DNA of 64,000 bases from Chloroflexota bacterium (GTDB taxonomy: Bacteria > Chloroflexota > Dehalococcoidia > UBA2979), in assembly GCA_026713865.1 (NCBI GenBank), contig JAPONQ010000051.1:1-64000 (forward strand), given 5' to 3'. Both the position numbers and the translations under genes were made by a program. Numbering within the stretch: the first letter of the stretch is position 1; each line of letters starts with the position of its first letter. Below, piece by piece: positions 49,619 to 58,443 of this stretch. A model generated the notes under the pieces. It did no database searches and was not told the origin of the DNA. It worked only from the letters and a program-made list of their open reading frames with translations.

Positions 49619-51661
49619 ATGCACCCCGGCTCCTCACGCGATGAGCACGTGTCTCTTGCCACGAGACTGCGCTCGCGCCTCTCCACACAGGTCGACGACT
49701 CCTCCCGCGCGGCGCCTCTGCTGCTCGCCGCGATCGTCGGCCTCGCAGCCGGGCTCGGAGCGGTGGGGTTCACCGCCCTCCTCGACGGCGTCGACGCGCT
49801 CGTCTTTGACCTGCTCTGGTCCGAGCTGCTCGGCGCTCCCCGCTGGGGATTGGTGCTGATCCCGGCGCTCGGCGGTCTGCTGGTGGGCCCGCTCGCATTC
49901 CGCCTCGCGCGGGAGACGCGCGGCCCCGGCGTCGCCGAGATCCTGCTCGCCGTGGAGACGCGGGCCGGGCGGATTCCTCCACGCACCGCCCTCACCAAGT
50001 CCCTCGCCACCGCGCTCACCGTCGGCTCGGGCGGCTCGGCCGGCCGGGAAGGGCCGATCGCGCAAATTGGAGCCTCGGTCGGCTCGGCGGTGGGCCAGGC
50101 GCTCCGGCTCTCCCCCGACACCGTCACACTCCTGCTCGCGGCAGGGGCAGCCGCCGGTGTGGCGGCGACGTTCCATACGCCGATCGCCGGCGTCTTCTTC
50201 GCGCTGGAGGTGATCCTGCGCAGCTTCAACACGCGCAACTTCTCGGTCGTCGTGCTGGCGTCGGTGATCGGGACGGCGACCTCGGTCGCGCTGCGGGGCG
50301 ACACGCCCTACGTCGAGATTCCGGGCCACACGACGATCGTCCCGGGCGAGATCCCTCTCCATGCGCTGCTCGGCGTGGTCTGCGGGGTGGTCGGGGTCGC
50401 CTTCATCCGCGGCCTCTACTGGAGCGAGGAGCGCTTCGCACGGCTCCCCGTTCCGGCGCTGCTCCTCCCCGCACTCGGCGGACTCATCGTCGGCGGGCTG
50501 GCCCTCGCGGACGCGCGCGTGCTGGGACTGAGCCACGGTGCACTTGAGGACGCGCTTGCCGGCGAGACCGTGGCCGCCGCGCTGCTGCTGGTGGTCGTGC
50601 TCAAGCTCGTCGCCACCTCGGTCACGATCGGCTCGGGCGGCTCGGGCGGCGCCTTCGGCCCCTCGCTGCTGATGGGGGCAGCGCTGGGCGGCGCCTTCGG
50701 CGACGTGATGCACCGGCTCCTCCCGGAGATGGTCCAGACGCCCCAGGAGTACGCCATCGTCGGCATGGGCGCACTCTTCGCCGGCACGGCGCGCGCGCCG
50801 ATCACCGCGGTGCTGATCCTCTTCGAGCTGACGCGCGACTACCATCTGATGCTGCCGTCGATGACGGCGGTGGTCGCCGCGACCGTCGTCTCGCAGCGGC
50901 TCGTCCCCTGGTCGATCTACACCTTCAAGCTCGGGCGCTCCGGCGTTCGTATCGAGGAGCAGGAGGCGCCGGTCTCGCTGATGCAGACGATCCGCGTCTC
51001 CGACGCGATGTCGCCGGTCCGCCTCTCCGTTGCCGCCGACGCCCGGGCGGACGAGATCATGCGGCAGAGCCACGCCGATCCGGAAGCCGTGACGCTGCTG
51101 CTCGACGAGCGAGGCCTGGTCGCAGGCATGATCACCAACACCGACCTCACCCGCGCCCTCGCCGACGGTCGGCCGGGCGCGACGGCCGGTTCACTCGCGA
51201 CGCGCAACGTGCGGACGGTCTTCGCTGACCAGACGCTCGACGACGCGCTACGCATCTTCGCCGGCCACGCGATTTCGGCGCTGCCCGTCGTCGACCGGCA
51301 CGACGAGGGGATGGCGCCCGTCGGTGTGCTCCGCCGCTCCGACATCACGCAGGCCTACGCGCAGGTCGTCGGGACGCGCGAGACAGCGGAGCGTCGGCGC
51401 CGCCTCGCGCCGGTCGCCGGCGACAACGTGCGCTATCTGGAGCTCGAGGTCGGGCGCGGGAGCCGTGCCGACGGCTGCCTCCTCAGCGACCTCGACCTGA
51501 CCTCGAACGCCGTGATTGTCGCCGTCAGGCACCGAGGCGCGACACGGATCCCGCGAGGGCACACGCGCCTCCACATGGGCGATCGCGTCACCGTGATCGC
51601 GGCGCAGGGCGCCGTCGACGACGTGCGCGCCGGCTTCGAGGGGGCGAACGGCGGCGCGTGA
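49619..51661 (+). CDS. ClC-family chloride channel/transporter with CBS and TrkA-C domains
   Basis: A 680-residue ClC protein. The selectivity loops are GSGGSAGREGPIAQIGASVG, with the gating Glu in GREGP, and GSGGSGGAFGPSLLMGAALG (GxFxP). FFALEVILRSF carries a Glu near the internal proton-Glu position, consistent with a Cl-/H+ exchanger. After the membrane part (to about 445) come two CBS domains (about 455-585: IRVSDAMSPVRLSV; TRNVRTVFADQTLDDALRIF) and a TrkA-C-like domain (about 595-675, HTRLHMGDRVTVIA). The C-terminal modules probably gate transport through adenine nucleotides. Confidence 0.92.
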   Translation: MHPGSSRDEHVSLATRLRSRLSTQVDDSSRAAPLLLAAIVGLAAGLGAVGFTALLDGVDALVFDLLWSELLGAPRWGLVLIPALGGLLVGPLAFRLARETRGPGVAEILLAVETRAGRIPPRTALTKSLATALTVGSGGSAGREGPIAQIGASVGSAVGQALRLSPDTVTLLLAAGAAAGVAATFHTPIAGVFFALEVILRSFNTRNFSVVVLASVIGTATSVALRGDTPYVEIPGHTTIVPGEIPLHALLGVVCGVVGVAFIRGLYWSEERFARLPVPALLLPALGGLIVGGLALADARVLGLSHGALEDALAGETVAAALLLVVVLKLVATSVTIGSGGSGGAFGPSLLMGAALGGAFGDVMHRLLPEMVQTPQEYAIVGMGALFAGTARAPITAVLILFELTRDYHLMLPSMTAVVAATVVSQRLVPWSIYTFKLGRSGVRIEEQEAPVSLMQTIRVSDAMSPVRLSVAADARADEIMRQSHADPEAVTLLLDERGLVAGMITNTDLTRALADGRPGATAGSLATRNVRTVFADQTLDDALRIFAGHAISALPVVDRHDEGMAPVGVLRRSDITQAYAQVVGTRETAERRRRLAPVAGDNVRYLELEVGRGSRADGCLLSDLDLTSNAVIVAVRHRGATRIPRGHTRLHMGDRVTVIAAQGAVDDVRAGFEGANGGA

Positions 51662-51696
51662 GCATCCGCGGCGGAAGCACCGGCCCGCAGCGTCGG

Positions 51697-51702
51697 TATA
51701 CT
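51697..51702 (+). promoter_or_regulatory. -10 element, leaderless start of hydrolase gene
   Basis: TATACT ends 7 bp before ATG 51710 with no ribosome site between, so transcription should begin at or next to the ATG. Confidence 0.55.
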
Positions 51703-51709
51703 CGCCGCG

Positions 51710-52399
51710 ATGACGCTGCTCCACGCGGTCGCACATCCCGCGGTCCCCGACTCGGAGGCGGATCGCGCACTCCCGACCCTGATCGCGCTCCACGGGCACG
51801 GCGCCCACGCGCAGGACCTGCTCGGTCTCGGCCCGATCCTGGCGCACGGCAGGCTGCTGATGATCTGCCCGCAGGCCGAGTTCGCCATCGAGGCGGGGTA
51901 TCCCGGGTTCACGTGGTTCCGGCGCGGCGCCGATCAGCAGCGCGCACCGGGCGAGCTCGATCGGGTCTCCGACCTGCTCGTTCGCTTCCTCGACGAGGTA
52001 GAGCGGCGCTATCCCGTCGACCCCGAGCGGGTCGCGCTGCTCGGATTCTCGCAGGGGGGATCGCTTGCCTACGCGCTCGCTCTCGCCGATCCCGGACGGT
52101 TCGCGGGTCTCGCCGCACTCTCGACGTGGCTCGCACCGGACGTGCTCGGCGCCATCACGCCGCACACCGACGTGTCACGCCTGCCCGTGCTGGTGCAGCA
52201 CGGGAGCCACGACGAGTTGATCTCCATCGACAAGGCGCGCGATGCCTGCGAGAGCCTGCGCGCGCTCGGCGTGGAGCCGGAGTTCCACGAGTACCTGATG
52301 GGACATCAGATCAACAACGAGAGCGCCCGCGATCTCTCGCTCTGGCTCGAGCGAGTCCTCAGGCTCTCGGAGGATGGTGACGCGCGGCAGAGCGGGTAG
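51710..52399 (+). CDS. Phospholipase/carboxylesterase-type alpha/beta hydrolase
   Basis: A 229-residue serine hydrolase of the YpfH/carboxylesterase 2 family. LIALHGHGAHAQDLLGLGP forms the oxyanion region, LLGFSQGGSLAYALAL the nucleophile elbow, QHGSHDELIS the acid and YLMGHQI the His. The gene appears leaderless. It precedes an enoyl-CoA hydratase 29 bp downstream in the same direction. Confidence 0.9.
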   Translation: MTLLHAVAHPAVPDSEADRALPTLIALHGHGAHAQDLLGLGPILAHGRLLMICPQAEFAIEAGYPGFTWFRRGADQQRAPGELDRVSDLLVRFLDEVERRYPVDPERVALLGFSQGGSLAYALALADPGRFAGLAALSTWLAPDVLGAITPHTDVSRLPVLVQHGSHDELISIDKARDACESLRALGVEPEFHEYLMGHQINNESARDLSLWLERVLRLSEDGDARQSG

Positions 52400-52428
52400 G
52401 GGCGGCGGACCCGGGCGCAGGAGGCACC

Positions 52429-53268
52429 ATGGCGGGCTACGAAACCATCGCGGTCGAGCGGGAAGGCCGCGTCGCGGTCGTGCGCTTCGCTCGGCCCGAC
52501 GTGCTGAACGCGATGAACGGCCGGTTCTTCCGCGAATGGGTGGAGGCGATCGACGAGCTCAACGACGACGACGCCATCGGCGCCATCGTCGTGACCGGCG
52601 CCGGACGCGCTTTCAGCTCCGGCGCCGACGTCGCCGACTTCCGGCGTGCCTCGGAGGGCAACGAGCAGGTGAAACGCGACTGGGCGACGTATCAACCCAT
52701 CGCCTTCAGCGGCGAGCGGCTGACGAGGAGCAAGCCCCTCGTCGGCGCGATCAACGGGCTGGCGCTCGGCGCCGGCCTCACGTGCACGTTCTGGTTCGAC
52801 GTCAACATCGCCTCGACGCAGGCGCGCTTCTCGATGCGCTTCGCGGCCCTGGGGCTCACGCCGGAACTCGGCTCCTCGTGGCTGCTGCCCCGTATCGTCG
52901 GCCTGCAGCGCGCCAAGGAGATGATGCTGACCGCGCGCATCTACGGCGCGGAGGAGGGGCGCGATCTCGGTCTCGTTCGCCGGATCGTGGAGCCGGATCA
53001 GCTGGAAGGCGAGGCCGTCTCACTCGCCGCCGAAATCGCGGCTCACCCCCCGGGCACGCTCAGCACCATCAAGAGGATGATCTTCGAGGACCTGCTCGCC
53101 ACCGACTTCTCCGAGATCGACCGGCGGTCGGAAGAGGAATTCGCCGCCGCGCGACGCTCGCCGGAGCACCGCGAGGCGCTCGGCGCCCTGGCACAGAGGA
53201 GGCCGCCGCGCTACCACGATGCCGAGCACATGGCCTCGATCATCGAGCGCATGCGGAGGCGCTCCTAG
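52429..53268 (+). CDS. Enoyl-CoA hydratase/isomerase
   Basis: A 279-residue crotonase-family enzyme. VRFARPDVLNAMNGRFF, VVTGAGRAFSSGADVADF (oxyanion strand 1) and VGAINGLALGAGLTCTFWFDVNIAS (oxyanion strand 2) are clear, with FAALGLTPELGSSWLLPRIVG containing a Glu at a usual catalytic position and YGAEEGRDLGLVRRIVEPD further on. A strong AGGAGGCACC site precedes the ATG. It probably acts in beta-oxidation-like turnover; isomerase activity is also possible. Confidence 0.9.
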   Translation: MAGYETIAVEREGRVAVVRFARPDVLNAMNGRFFREWVEAIDELNDDDAIGAIVVTGAGRAFSSGADVADFRRASEGNEQVKRDWATYQPIAFSGERLTRSKPLVGAINGLALGAGLTCTFWFDVNIASTQARFSMRFAALGLTPELGSSWLLPRIVGLQRAKEMMLTARIYGAEEGRDLGLVRRIVEPDQLEGEAVSLAAEIAAHPPGTLSTIKRMIFEDLLATDFSEIDRRSEEEFAAARRSPEHREALGALAQRRPPRYHDAEHMASIIERMRRRS

Positions 53269-53302
53269 GGTCGGCCGGCGACGCGGGGCCGCTGTACACT
53301 AA

Positions 53303-53333
53303 CGCGCACGTAAGGTGCACACGATCGTGCGCG
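53303..53333. promoter_or_regulatory. Inverted repeat with adjacent -10 box before the PQQ-propeller gene
   Basis: CGCGCACG (53303-53310) and CGTGCGCG (53326-53333) form a perfect 8-bp inverted repeat with a 15-bp spacer. It lies directly after a TACACT box (53294-53299) and 20 bp before ATG 53353. Position and symmetry suggest an operator or leader hairpin. Confidence 0.35.
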
Positions 53334-53352
53334 GCGTCTGATGGGAGTGCCC

Positions 53353-54828
53353 ATGGCTGGAGCGCCCCCCCGGGGGAAGTCCTACCGCCTCTGCCCCCGG
53401 TGTCGATCACGGATGAGCATCGACACCCGGATGTGCCATCGCTGCCTCACGCGCCTCGGCTCCGACCACGACGTCATCGTGGAGTCGGATCAGGACGTGA
53501 TCGCCGGACCGCCCGAGCACCTCTCCAAGGCCCAGCGCCTGATCCTCGCCGCGCGCGGCCGCCGCCGCCTGTTGCTGCAGCTCGCGGCGGGCCTGCTCGC
53601 CGTCGTGGCCGTCATCACCTCCTGGTGGGTGTACCGTCAGTTCATCTGGGAGCCGACGCCCGTGCCGGCAGCGGCCGGCGCCCGCAACCTGCCCGCCCCC
53701 GGCACGCTGTGGCCGACCGAGCACGGAGATGTCGGCGCCAATCGCGCGACCCCGGCCTCGGTCCCGTTCGAGGCGGAGATCGCGTGGAGCCGCGACTTCG
53801 ACGCACCGACGACGACGGCCCTCACGACCGACGGGGAGCGGCTCTTCGTCGGTCTCGCCGATGCCCGGCTGCTCGCGCTCTCCGTCGAGGACGGGAGCGA
53901 GGTCTGGAGTCGGGCGGTCCCCGGCCAGCTCGATGTCGCGCCGACGGTGGCGGAGGGCGTCCTCTACGTCGCCCAGCGGGACGGCCTGGTGCTCGCGCTC
54001 GATCCGGCGACCGGCGATCAGATCTGGGCCTTCTACAGCGGCGGCCCGCATTTCACAGCACCGGTGCCCTACGAGGGGACGCTCTACACGGCGGGCCAGC
54101 GCGAGTTCCGCGGTCTCGATGCCGAGAGCGGCGAGGAGCTGTGGGCAAGCGGCGGGCTTGCCCACCAGGACTTCACGATCCAGCCGGTGATCGAGGATGA
54201 GAAGGTGGTGCTCGCCGTCTCGAACCGCCTCTTCGTCCACGAGCGGCTGACGCTCCACCGCGAGAACAGCTTCCGGACGAGCCGTATGCGGCATGTCGCC
54301 GTCGCCGACGACGCGATCGTCGGCGTGGGCCGGCGGGAGATCGTCGTCCTCGATCAGTCGGCCACACCGTACGCGTGGGACGGGCTCCCCCTGGTGCGCG
54401 CGATCTGGAGCCAGGGCTTCCTGTGGAACGTCGCCCCGGCGATTCCGCGCGACTCCAACCTCTGGACCGAGCGCGTCCGCGAACGCTTCGCCCTGCCGCG
54501 AGCACCGGCGGTGGGCGACGGGCGCCTCTTCGTCGCCTTCGCCTCGGGCGAGCTTCGAGCGCGCGGGTTGCGCAGCGGTGAGGAGCTCTGGACCCGGGCC
54601 CCGGGAGAGCCGATCACCGGCGATCCGCTGCTGACCGGCGAGGGGTTGCTCGTGCCCAGGGGCACCTGGCTACAGCTGCTCGATCCCGCGACCGGCGATG
54701 AGATCTGGCGGCGTTCCCTGGACGGCCAGGTGATCTCGAGCGTGACCGTGACCGAGGGAGGCACGTACGCCGCGGTAGGGGTGCGCGGCCTGATCACGGG
54801 CCGCTCGACGGTGGTCGCGGCCCGCTAG
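53353..54828 (+). CDS. Membrane-anchored PQQ-type beta-propeller with zinc ribbon
   Basis: A 491-residue protein. An N-terminal zinc ribbon (CPRCRSRMSIDTRMCHRC, two CxxC pairs) is followed by one transmembrane helix (about 72-93, LQLAAGLLAVVAVITSWWVY). The large outer domain is built of PQQ/BamB-like blades with repeats such as RLLALSVEDGSEVWSRA, LVLALDPATGDQIWAFYSGG and LQLLDPATGDEIWRRSLDG. No signal peptide or dehydrogenase catalytic residues are seen, so it is likely a scaffold or sensor rather than an enzyme. ATG 53353 is preferred over 53341 because GGGAG lies five bases upstream. Confidence 0.82.
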   Translation: MAGAPPRGKSYRLCPRCRSRMSIDTRMCHRCLTRLGSDHDVIVESDQDVIAGPPEHLSKAQRLILAARGRRRLLLQLAAGLLAVVAVITSWWVYRQFIWEPTPVPAAAGARNLPAPGTLWPTEHGDVGANRATPASVPFEAEIAWSRDFDAPTTTALTTDGERLFVGLADARLLALSVEDGSEVWSRAVPGQLDVAPTVAEGVLYVAQRDGLVLALDPATGDQIWAFYSGGPHFTAPVPYEGTLYTAGQREFRGLDAESGEELWASGGLAHQDFTIQPVIEDEKVVLAVSNRLFVHERLTLHRENSFRTSRMRHVAVADDAIVGVGRREIVVLDQSATPYAWDGLPLVRAIWSQGFLWNVAPAIPRDSNLWTERVRERFALPRAPAVGDGRLFVAFASGELRARGLRSGEELWTRAPGEPITGDPLLTGEGLLVPRGTWLQLLDPATGDEIWRRSLDGQVISSVTVTEGGTYAAVGVRGLITGRSTVVAAR

Positions 54829-54960
54829 CTGCTGCTTGCTCGAGCGAGCAGGCGCCGCGCAGCCGCGAACCCGCAGGCCAAACCCCCCGTCGCCGGCCGC
54901 GTCGCGGCCGAGCGACGCGGATAGACTGGGCCGGCAGGGCATCGCTTAAGGGAGGCCACG

Positions 54961-55917
54961 ATGGCCAGAGCCGACACCGACTACCGGAACGCGCTCGCCG
55001 AGGCAGCGCAGGCTGCGGCGCTGGACCCGCCTGCCATCGTCGTGCCGGAGGACCGCGAGGTCACTCTCGGGGGGCTCCGCTTCCACTACCTGGACTGGGG
55101 CAACCCGGATCGCCCGACCGTTGTGCTCCTCCACGGGGGCGGTCAGACGGCGCACACCTGGGATCTCGCGGCGCTGCTCCTTCGTGAGCGCTACCACCTG
55201 GTGGCGCTCGACCAGCGCGGCCACGGCGACTCGGCATGGACACCCGACCCGGAGCAGGAGACTGCCCCCCTGATGGTGGACGACACGCGCGCCTTCCTCG
55301 CCCACATCGAGAGCGAGTACCCGGGATCCTCGCCGCTCGCCCTCGTCGGCATGTCGATGGGCGGGGGCGTCGCGCTCCGCTACGCCGCCGAGAACCCGCC
55401 GGCGCTGCGCGCCCTGGTCATCGTCGACGTTGCGCCGGAGACGATCCCGCGCGGCGGCGAGGAGATGCGCCGCTTCCGGCGCGACACGGAAACGCTGGAC
55501 CGCTTCGAGGACTTCCTGGAGCGCGCCGTCCGCTTCAACCCGACCCGCCCCCCCGCACACCTCCGCTACAGCCTGCTCCACGCTCTGAGGGAGACCGACG
55601 ACGGACGCTGGACCTGGAAGCGCGACGCGAGGCGGCAGGAGGACGACGAGGACGAGGACGACGCGGCCCGGGAGGATGCGCGCCATGTCCGCGAGCGCGA
55701 GATGTGGGCCGCGGTGCGAGCGATCCGCGTCCCCACCTTCTTCGTACACGGCGGCGAGAGCGCGGTCGTCACGCGCGACGCCGTGCGGCGCGCCGCCGAG
55801 GCGATGCACGACGGCCGCTGGACCTCGGTGGAGGGGGCGAGCCACACCGTTCAGGGTGACCGCCCCGCCGAGTTCGCGCGTGCCGTTGATGGCTTTCTGT
55901 CGAGTCTCTCCGGCTAG
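54961..55917 (+). CDS. Alpha/beta hydrolase
   Basis: A 318-residue hydrolase with VVLLHGGGQTAHTWDLAALL, LDQRGHGDSAW, the nucleophile elbow LVGMSMGGGVALRYA, an acid strand TFFVHGGES and the His in EGASHTVQGDRPAEF. A very acidic insert (EDDEDEDD, about residue 225) lies in the cap region, and the residue after VHGGE is Ser rather than the usual Asp. GGGAGGCCACG precedes the ATG. The substrate is unknown; epoxide or ester hydrolase activity is possible. Confidence 0.88.
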   Translation: MARADTDYRNALAEAAQAAALDPPAIVVPEDREVTLGGLRFHYLDWGNPDRPTVVLLHGGGQTAHTWDLAALLLRERYHLVALDQRGHGDSAWTPDPEQETAPLMVDDTRAFLAHIESEYPGSSPLALVGMSMGGGVALRYAAENPPALRALVIVDVAPETIPRGGEEMRRFRRDTETLDRFEDFLERAVRFNPTRPPAHLRYSLLHALRETDDGRWTWKRDARRQEDDEDEDDAAREDARHVREREMWAAVRAIRVPTFFVHGGESAVVTRDAVRRAAEAMHDGRWTSVEGASHTVQGDRPAEFARAVDGFLSSLSG

Positions 55918-55921
55918 CGCG

Positions 55922-56344
55922 CTACGGGTCGAGGCGCGCCGTGGCGTTGCCCGCGATCACCTCGGCGCCGTCCTGATTGACGACCACCGCCGTGATATCG
56001 GCGTAGGGAACGCCCTCGTCCGTGCGCAGCGCCGACACGCTCAGGCGTGCCGTGAGCGTGTCGCCCGGCCAGATCTGGGCCCGGAAGCGGACGCCGAAGC
56101 TCGTCAGCCGCCCGTCGCCGACCCACGATGTGAGCGCTTTCCCGAGGAGCCCCATACCGAGCATCCCGTGCGCGAAGACGCCCGGATAGCCCGCGACCTC
56201 GCGGGCGTAGAGGTCATCGGTGTGCAGGGGATTGAAGTCTCCCGAGGCACCCGCGTACTGGACGATCTGCGTCCGGGTCAGGTTGTCGACCACGACCTCG
56301 TCGCGGCTGTCCCCGACCGTGAGCTCCGAGGCCCTCAGCACCAC
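55922..56344 (-). CDS. MaoC-type (R)-specific enoyl-CoA hydratase-like protein
   Basis: A 140-residue hot-dog hydratase with the canonical active-site loop AGASGDFNPLHTDD (Asp and His of D-x-N-P-x-H) and GVFAHGMLGMGLLGKAL. This is the catalytic half of a two-gene hydratase; the partner lies 18 bp upstream. It converges with the alpha/beta hydrolase with 4 bp between stops. GTG 56344 or GTG 56341 could be used. Confidence 0.9.
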   Translation of the reverse strand: MVLRASELTVGDSRDEVVVDNLTRTQIVQYAGASGDFNPLHTDDLYAREVAGYPGVFAHGMLGMGLLGKALTSWVGDGRLTSFGVRFRAQIWPGDTLTARLSVSALRTDEGVPYADITAVVVNQDGAEVIAGNATARLDP

Positions 56345-56362
56345 GCTCCCGCCCTCCTCGGC

Positions 56363-56890
56363 TCAGCTCTCACCGCGCTCGACCGGTCGCTCCGTCCGGA
56401 CGGTGATCGCACGGGCCGTGACCACCTGCTCTCCCCGCTGGTTGCGAAACTCCGTGATCGTCTCCCGGAAGCGGAGCGTGCCGCCGCGCCGGCCCTCGCG
56501 CTCCCAGCTCTCGCCGCGCCTCGTCTCCCAGGTCAGGACATCCCCGGCCACGATCGGTGCGTGGTACTCAAAATGCTGCTCCGCGTGAAGACCCGTCCCG
56601 CCGCCCGACGCGCGGCGCTCGCCGTCCGTCCTCGCCCGAGGCGGCCGTCCGGTGGCTGCTCGCCCCGAGCCGAACCACGGATCCCCCAGTCGCGGGCGTA
56701 GCGTGTACTCCTCCATGTACTGGTGGTGGACCTCCGTGAAGGTGGGCGGTGCGAGCACCGACCCGAACTCCGTGTTGGCCGCATGGTCCGGATCGGAGTA
56801 GATCGGGTTCGGATCACCCAGCGCGCGCGCGAAGAAGAGGACCTGGCCCGCCTCAACGGGCACGCTCGGCGCTCCGCCACTGTCGGCCAT
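56363..56890 (-). CDS. MaoC N-terminal / FAS1-type dehydratase subunit
   Basis: A 175-residue hot-dog protein: VEAGQVLFFARALGDPNPIYSD, LAPPTFTEVHHQYMEEY, HAEQHFEYHAPIVAGDVLTWE and ETITEFRNQRGEQVVTARAITV. The loop after residue 75 is Arg/Gly-rich. It pairs with the catalytic MaoC subunit downstream, as in bacterial two-component hydratases acting on steroid or fatty acyl-CoA. ATG 56890 follows GGGAGGAAG. Confidence 0.87.
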   Translation of the reverse strand: MADSGGAPSVPVEAGQVLFFARALGDPNPIYSDPDHAANTEFGSVLAPPTFTEVHHQYMEEYTLRPRLGDPWFGSGRAATGRPPRARTDGERRASGGGTGLHAEQHFEYHAPIVAGDVLTWETRRGESWEREGRRGGTLRFRETITEFRNQRGEQVVTARAITVRTERPVERGES

Positions 56891-56962
56891 TCCCGCTTCC
56901 TCCCGTCCGCCGGCCGCCGGCGTGCCGTCCCCGGACAACCGCCCGGGCACGCCGGATTCGTG

Positions 56963-57166
56963 CTAGAAGATCCCGCCAGTCCGGATCGTGCGCTCGATCG
57001 CGTAGAGCACCAGCAGCGCGCCGCCCACGGCGAGCCACTTCCAATGGTAGCGCCCGGGATCCTCCAGCATCGCCGAGAGGGTACGCGCTCGGGCCGTCGC
57101 GGCCCAGCGCCACGCGGCACGAACGGGAAGGCTCCCGGAGCCGGGCACGCGCCTGCCGCGGGGCAC
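56963..57166 (-). CDS. Small single-helix membrane protein
   Basis: A 67-residue hypothetical protein. A basic N-terminus is followed by the segment LEDPGRYHWKWLAVGGALLVLYAIERTIRTGGIF, which contains one helix near the C-terminus. GTG 57166 is the likely start, 18 bp after the nucleotidyltransferase stop. Third-position G/C bias supports coding. I do not recognise a family. Confidence 0.5.
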   Translation of the reverse strand: MPRGRRVPGSGSLPVRAAWRWAATARARTLSAMLEDPGRYHWKWLAVGGALLVLYAIERTIRTGGIF

Positions 57167-57183
57167 CGGGGTGACCGCGGGGG

Positions 57184-58236
57184 CTAGGCGTTCCGTCTCC
57201 GGGCCGGCGCCCGGCCCGGGGGCTCGCGCGCGACGCCGACGACGACACCGTCGGGGGTCACGACCGCGTTCTGGTAGGCGCCCCCCACCAGGCGGGCGCC
57301 CGGCGCCACCAGGGCGCGAGCGATCTGCACGTCGCGCAGCACGACCCCGCGGCCGATGACGACGTTCGGGCCGATGATCGAGCGCTCGACGAGCACATCC
57401 TCGCCGAGGAGCACGGGAGTCCGTACCGCGCTCTCGATGAGGCGGGCGCTCGACGGGAGCGGCGCCCCGCCGCCCGCCGCAAGCAGGTGATCCTGGGCGT
57501 CCAGCAGCCCCGGAAGGGAGCCGGCGTCCAGCCACTCGCCATCCCAGACCGAGCCGCTGAGATGGGCCCCTTCGCCGACCATCACGGCCAGCGTGCCCGA
57601 GAGATCGTTCTCTCCCTTCCGGTTGAGATGCGGCGCGGCGCGCAGCCGCTCCACCACCGGAGGCGCGAGCATCCAGACCGCGACCAGCGCCAGGTCAGAG
57701 CGCGGAGCATCCGGCTTCTCCTCCAGGTGGATGATGCGCTCGCCGTCGGCGGCGAGCTCGACGATGCCCATCTCGCGGGGCCGTGAGGTCCTGTGCAGCA
57801 CGACCCGCGCCACCTCGTCGCCCGCCGAGAAGGCGGCCACGTGCCGTGTGAGCGAGTCTCCGGTGAGCACGGTGTCGACCGCGAGCACCACCACGGGCCG
57901 CCCCTCGAGGGCCGCACCGACCGAGAGCACAGCGTCGCCGCTACCGCGTGGCTCGGCCTGCACGGCGAGCGCGAGGCGGACGCTCGGGCGTGCGGCTCGG
58001 CGAGCCGCCGCCTCGGTGCCCTCATCCCGCGCCGAGACGACAACCACCACCTCGTCGATGCCGGCCGAGGCGAGCATCTCCACCGCGTAGGCGATGAGCG
58101 GTCGGTTGAGCAGAGGGACCATCGCCTTGGGGAGCAGATGCGTGAGCGGGCGCAGCCGTGTGCCGAGCCCGCCGGCCAGGATCACGCCGAGCACCGGACC
58201 GCGGTCGGCGCGGTGGGGACGCTCCGCCATCGCCAT
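57184..58236 (-). CDS. NDP-sugar pyrophosphorylase (mannose-1-phosphate guanylyltransferase-like)
   Basis: A 350-residue sugar-phosphate nucleotidyltransferase. GVILAGGLGTRLRPLTHLLPKAMVPLLNRPLIAYAVEML is the nucleotide-binding signature, LAVDTVLTG holds the metal-binding Asp, and IIHLEEKPDAPRSDL the sugar-binding lysine region. A C-terminal left-handed beta-helix (about 265-335: VLVERSIIGPNVVIGRGVVLRDV) resembles the oligomerisation domain of GlmU/ManC-type enzymes. It supplies an activated sugar for glycans; base and sugar are not certain. Confidence 0.88.
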   Translation of the reverse strand: MAMAERPHRADRGPVLGVILAGGLGTRLRPLTHLLPKAMVPLLNRPLIAYAVEMLASAGIDEVVVVVSARDEGTEAAARRAARPSVRLALAVQAEPRGSGDAVLSVGAALEGRPVVVLAVDTVLTGDSLTRHVAAFSAGDEVARVVLHRTSRPREMGIVELAADGERIIHLEEKPDAPRSDLALVAVWMLAPPVVERLRAAPHLNRKGENDLSGTLAVMVGEGAHLSGSVWDGEWLDAGSLPGLLDAQDHLLAAGGGAPLPSSARLIESAVRTPVLLGEDVLVERSIIGPNVVIGRGVVLRDVQIARALVAPGARLVGGAYQNAVVTPDGVVVGVAREPPGRAPARRRNA

Positions 58237-58352
58237 CGTCCCCCATCCCGATCCTCGAGGGCTCGCCCAGTCTCTGCGAGTCCGCCCGCCGCCTTCAAGG
58301 TCGGCCGACGCGGCGCCGGGCCGACGGTGACGGGGAAGACAGGACCATTCGC

Positions 58353-58361
58353 TGATATGAT
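58353..58361 (+). promoter_or_regulatory. Extended -10 promoter of ABC permease gene
   Basis: TGATATGAT is an extended -10 (TGnTATGAT) in a locally AT-rich stretch (58350-58410). No Fur- or DtxR-like palindrome was seen near it. Confidence 0.45.
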
Positions 58362-58443
58362 GCTTGGAGATTAGCTGGTACGAACATCCCTCATTCGTCT
58401 CACCATCAACATGATGCCAGTACCAACAGAAGGGCCGCAGCCG

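Noticed and set aside
58237-58443. Possible tRNA or riboswitch in the AT-richer intergenic region
   Set aside because: No cloverleaf, TTCRANNC-like T-loop or known riboswitch core could be traced; only an extended -10 box is supported.
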